A stretch of 64,000 nt of DNA from Pseudomonas xionganensis (GTDB lineage: Bacteria > Pseudomonadota > Gammaproteobacteria > Pseudomonadales > Pseudomonadaceae): the NCBI RefSeq assembly GCF_009763245.1, contig NZ_WKJZ01000002.1, positions 428,030-492,029 of the forward strand, in the 5' to 3' direction. Below the pieces are notes generated by a model. That model had not been told where the DNA came from, did no database searches, and saw only the letters and a list, made by a program, of their open reading frames with translations. Every line of letters begins with the position of its first letter. Within the stretch, counting starts at the first letter, position 1. Below, one piece after another: positions 63,227 to 64,000 of the stretch. Both the position numbers and the translations under genes were made by a program.

Positions 63227-63875
63227 GCCCAACCTCCCCCGCCAGCGACTGCCAGATCTGCTGGGGCGACATGATGACCTCCAGCCACACCTGCACCAAC
63301 AGCAGGGCAATAAAGCACAGCAAGCCAAGCCCCAGCGTCACGTCTGCCAGATCGGCTAACTTCACCAACGACACCAGAATGCCCATCAGATAGACCTCCA
63401 GCATCCCCCACTCGCGCATATGGTGATAGATGCGGTACAGCAGCAATCCATAGCTGCGTCCGATATCCAGGCGAATGCTCAGCAATACGGCAAACTGACA
63501 CAAGAGCTTGAGCAGCGGCACCGCCATGCTGCAAAGAAAGACGACCAGAGCAATACCCTGCATGCCGCTGTCATAGAGGCCAAGCACCCCACTCCAGACG
63601 GTGTCCTCGCTGGCCTGGCCAAGCAGATTAAGCTGCATGATCGGCAAGAAATTCGCCGGTACAAACAGCAGCAATGCCGTAATAACCAAGGCCATGCTGC
63701 GCTCTACCACCCGCGCGCGCTGAGTGTGCAATTCGTAGCCGCAACGCGGGCACTCAATCCGCTCGCCCAATCTCAATGGCGGTCTGTGCATCAGCAGATC
63801 GCACTCATGACAGGCAATCAGCCGATCAAGATCGGGCAAATCCCCTGACACCTGGCTTACGGTCTGATCACTCAT
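63213..63875 (-). CDS. PqiA/LetA family protein, first half-size copy
   Basis: A 220-residue membrane protein with the cysteine pairs CHEC (about 24-27) and CPRC (near 43-46) followed by four hydrophobic helices with the family motif LLLFVPANFLPIMQLNLLG. First gene of the pqiA-pqiA-MCE operon. PqiA/LetA partners are thought to load lipid into, or anchor, the MCE tube. Ribosome site weak. Confidence 0.9.
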   Translation of the reverse strand: MSDQTVSQVSGDLPDLDRLIACHECDLLMHRPPLRLGERIECPRCGYELHTQRARVVERSMALVITALLLFVPANFLPIMQLNLLGQASEDTVWSGVLGLYDSGMQGIALVVFLCSMAVPLLKLLCQFAVLLSIRLDIGRSYGLLLYRIYHHMREWGMLEVYLMGILVSLVKLADLADVTLGLGLLCFIALLLVQVWLEVIMSPQQIWQSLAGEVGHAGD

Positions 63876-63962
63876 GCAGCAAGACTCTTATAAAGGCGGG
63901 CTTATTCTAGCCCAGCGGCAATAGCCGACTGCACCAGACAAGTTAATAAACGACACGCAAAG

Positions 63963-63997
63963 TAAAACCCCCGACCGTTTTCACGATCGGGGGTTTT
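63963..63997. terminator. Bidirectional terminator at the right edge
   Basis: AAAACCCCCGACCG and CGATCGGGGGTTTT form a stem with one mismatch and a six-base loop, with A and T runs on the two sides. It lies upstream of the PqiA-like operon, so it must end a gene to the right of the window. Confidence 0.8.
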
Positions 63998-64000
63998 GGT

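Noticed and set aside
62609..63875. A frameshifted single PqiA gene
   Set aside because: Each half has its own start, cysteine pairs and helices, and the 14-base overlap is typical of coupled genes. Related pseudomonads also appear to have separate half-size copies.

Overview
This is a high-GC gamma-proteobacterial chromosome segment that I assign to Pseudomonas, most likely a relative of the P. aeruginosa / P. mendocina / P. alcaligenes group. The assignment rests on protein recognition: a PA4642-family protein beside hpt-upp-uraA, the leucine dehydrogenase / 2-oxoacid dehydrogenase / SirB1 / LuxR block, folM-folE-folX, dksA-gluQ, and dense Pseudomonas-type intergenic palindromes. Most of the window is vertically inherited housekeeping sequence. 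No rRNA, tRNA, CRISPR array, prophage, integrase or transposase was seen.

Layout. 1-10 kb: a cut-off TetR regulator, a PA4642-family protein, the DauA carboxylate transporter, purine and pyrimidine salvage (hpt, upp, uraA), moaC-moaD-moaE, a PIN-PhoH ATPase and the DmeF Co/Ni efflux pump. 10-14.4 kb: yaaA, two small membrane proteins, an SDR enzyme, then a pocket with an AT-richer orphan gene carrying a possible HEPN motif and a YefM-YoeB toxin-antitoxin pair. 14.6-20.5 kb: rlhA (23S rRNA hydroxylation), SOS-controlled polB and an EamA transporter. 20.6-27.6 kb: an arsenic/metal resistance island (arsJ, its GAPDH partner, ynfA and an ArsC-ArsR fusion on one strand; acr3, a permease, a CxxC mini-thioredoxin and an HMA-CDF transporter on the other), bounded by near-identical 20-bp direct repeats. 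27.7-31.7 kb: an AraC regulator, a SWIM-SNF2 helicase and SOS-controlled yebG.

31.9-39.9 kb: a 2-oxoacid dehydrogenase E1 alpha-E1 beta-E2 operon with leucine dehydrogenase upstream, a SirB1-like protein and a MalT-type LuxR regulator. 40-46.6 kb: an acyl-CoA dehydrogenase, a MerR regulator resembling non-cobalamin (class II) LitR/CarH proteins, a DCC-family protein, a DUF6482-like protein and folM-folE-folX; the control regions of these units share TGTACA/TATACA motifs, suggesting a local regulon. 46.7-54.9 kb: a glycolipid-binding-fold protein, a CHASE4-PAS-GGDEF diguanylate cyclase, a CysZ-like membrane protein, a glycosyltransferase, sfsA, an aminotransferase, dksA and gluQ. 54.9-64 kb: modABC with a near-perfect ModE box, a one-domain ModE, pgm, a conserved hypothetical, and an intermembrane transport system of two PqiA/LetA half proteins plus a six-MCE-domain PqiB/LetB protein.

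The best candidates for new biology are the direct-repeat-bounded arsenic island that appears to split an EamA/AraC pair, the TGTACA regulon around the class II LitR-like regulator, and the AT-rich HEPN-like orphan beside the toxin-antitoxin pair. Palindromic repeats of at least five families fill most longer intergenic gaps, including two places inside operons.
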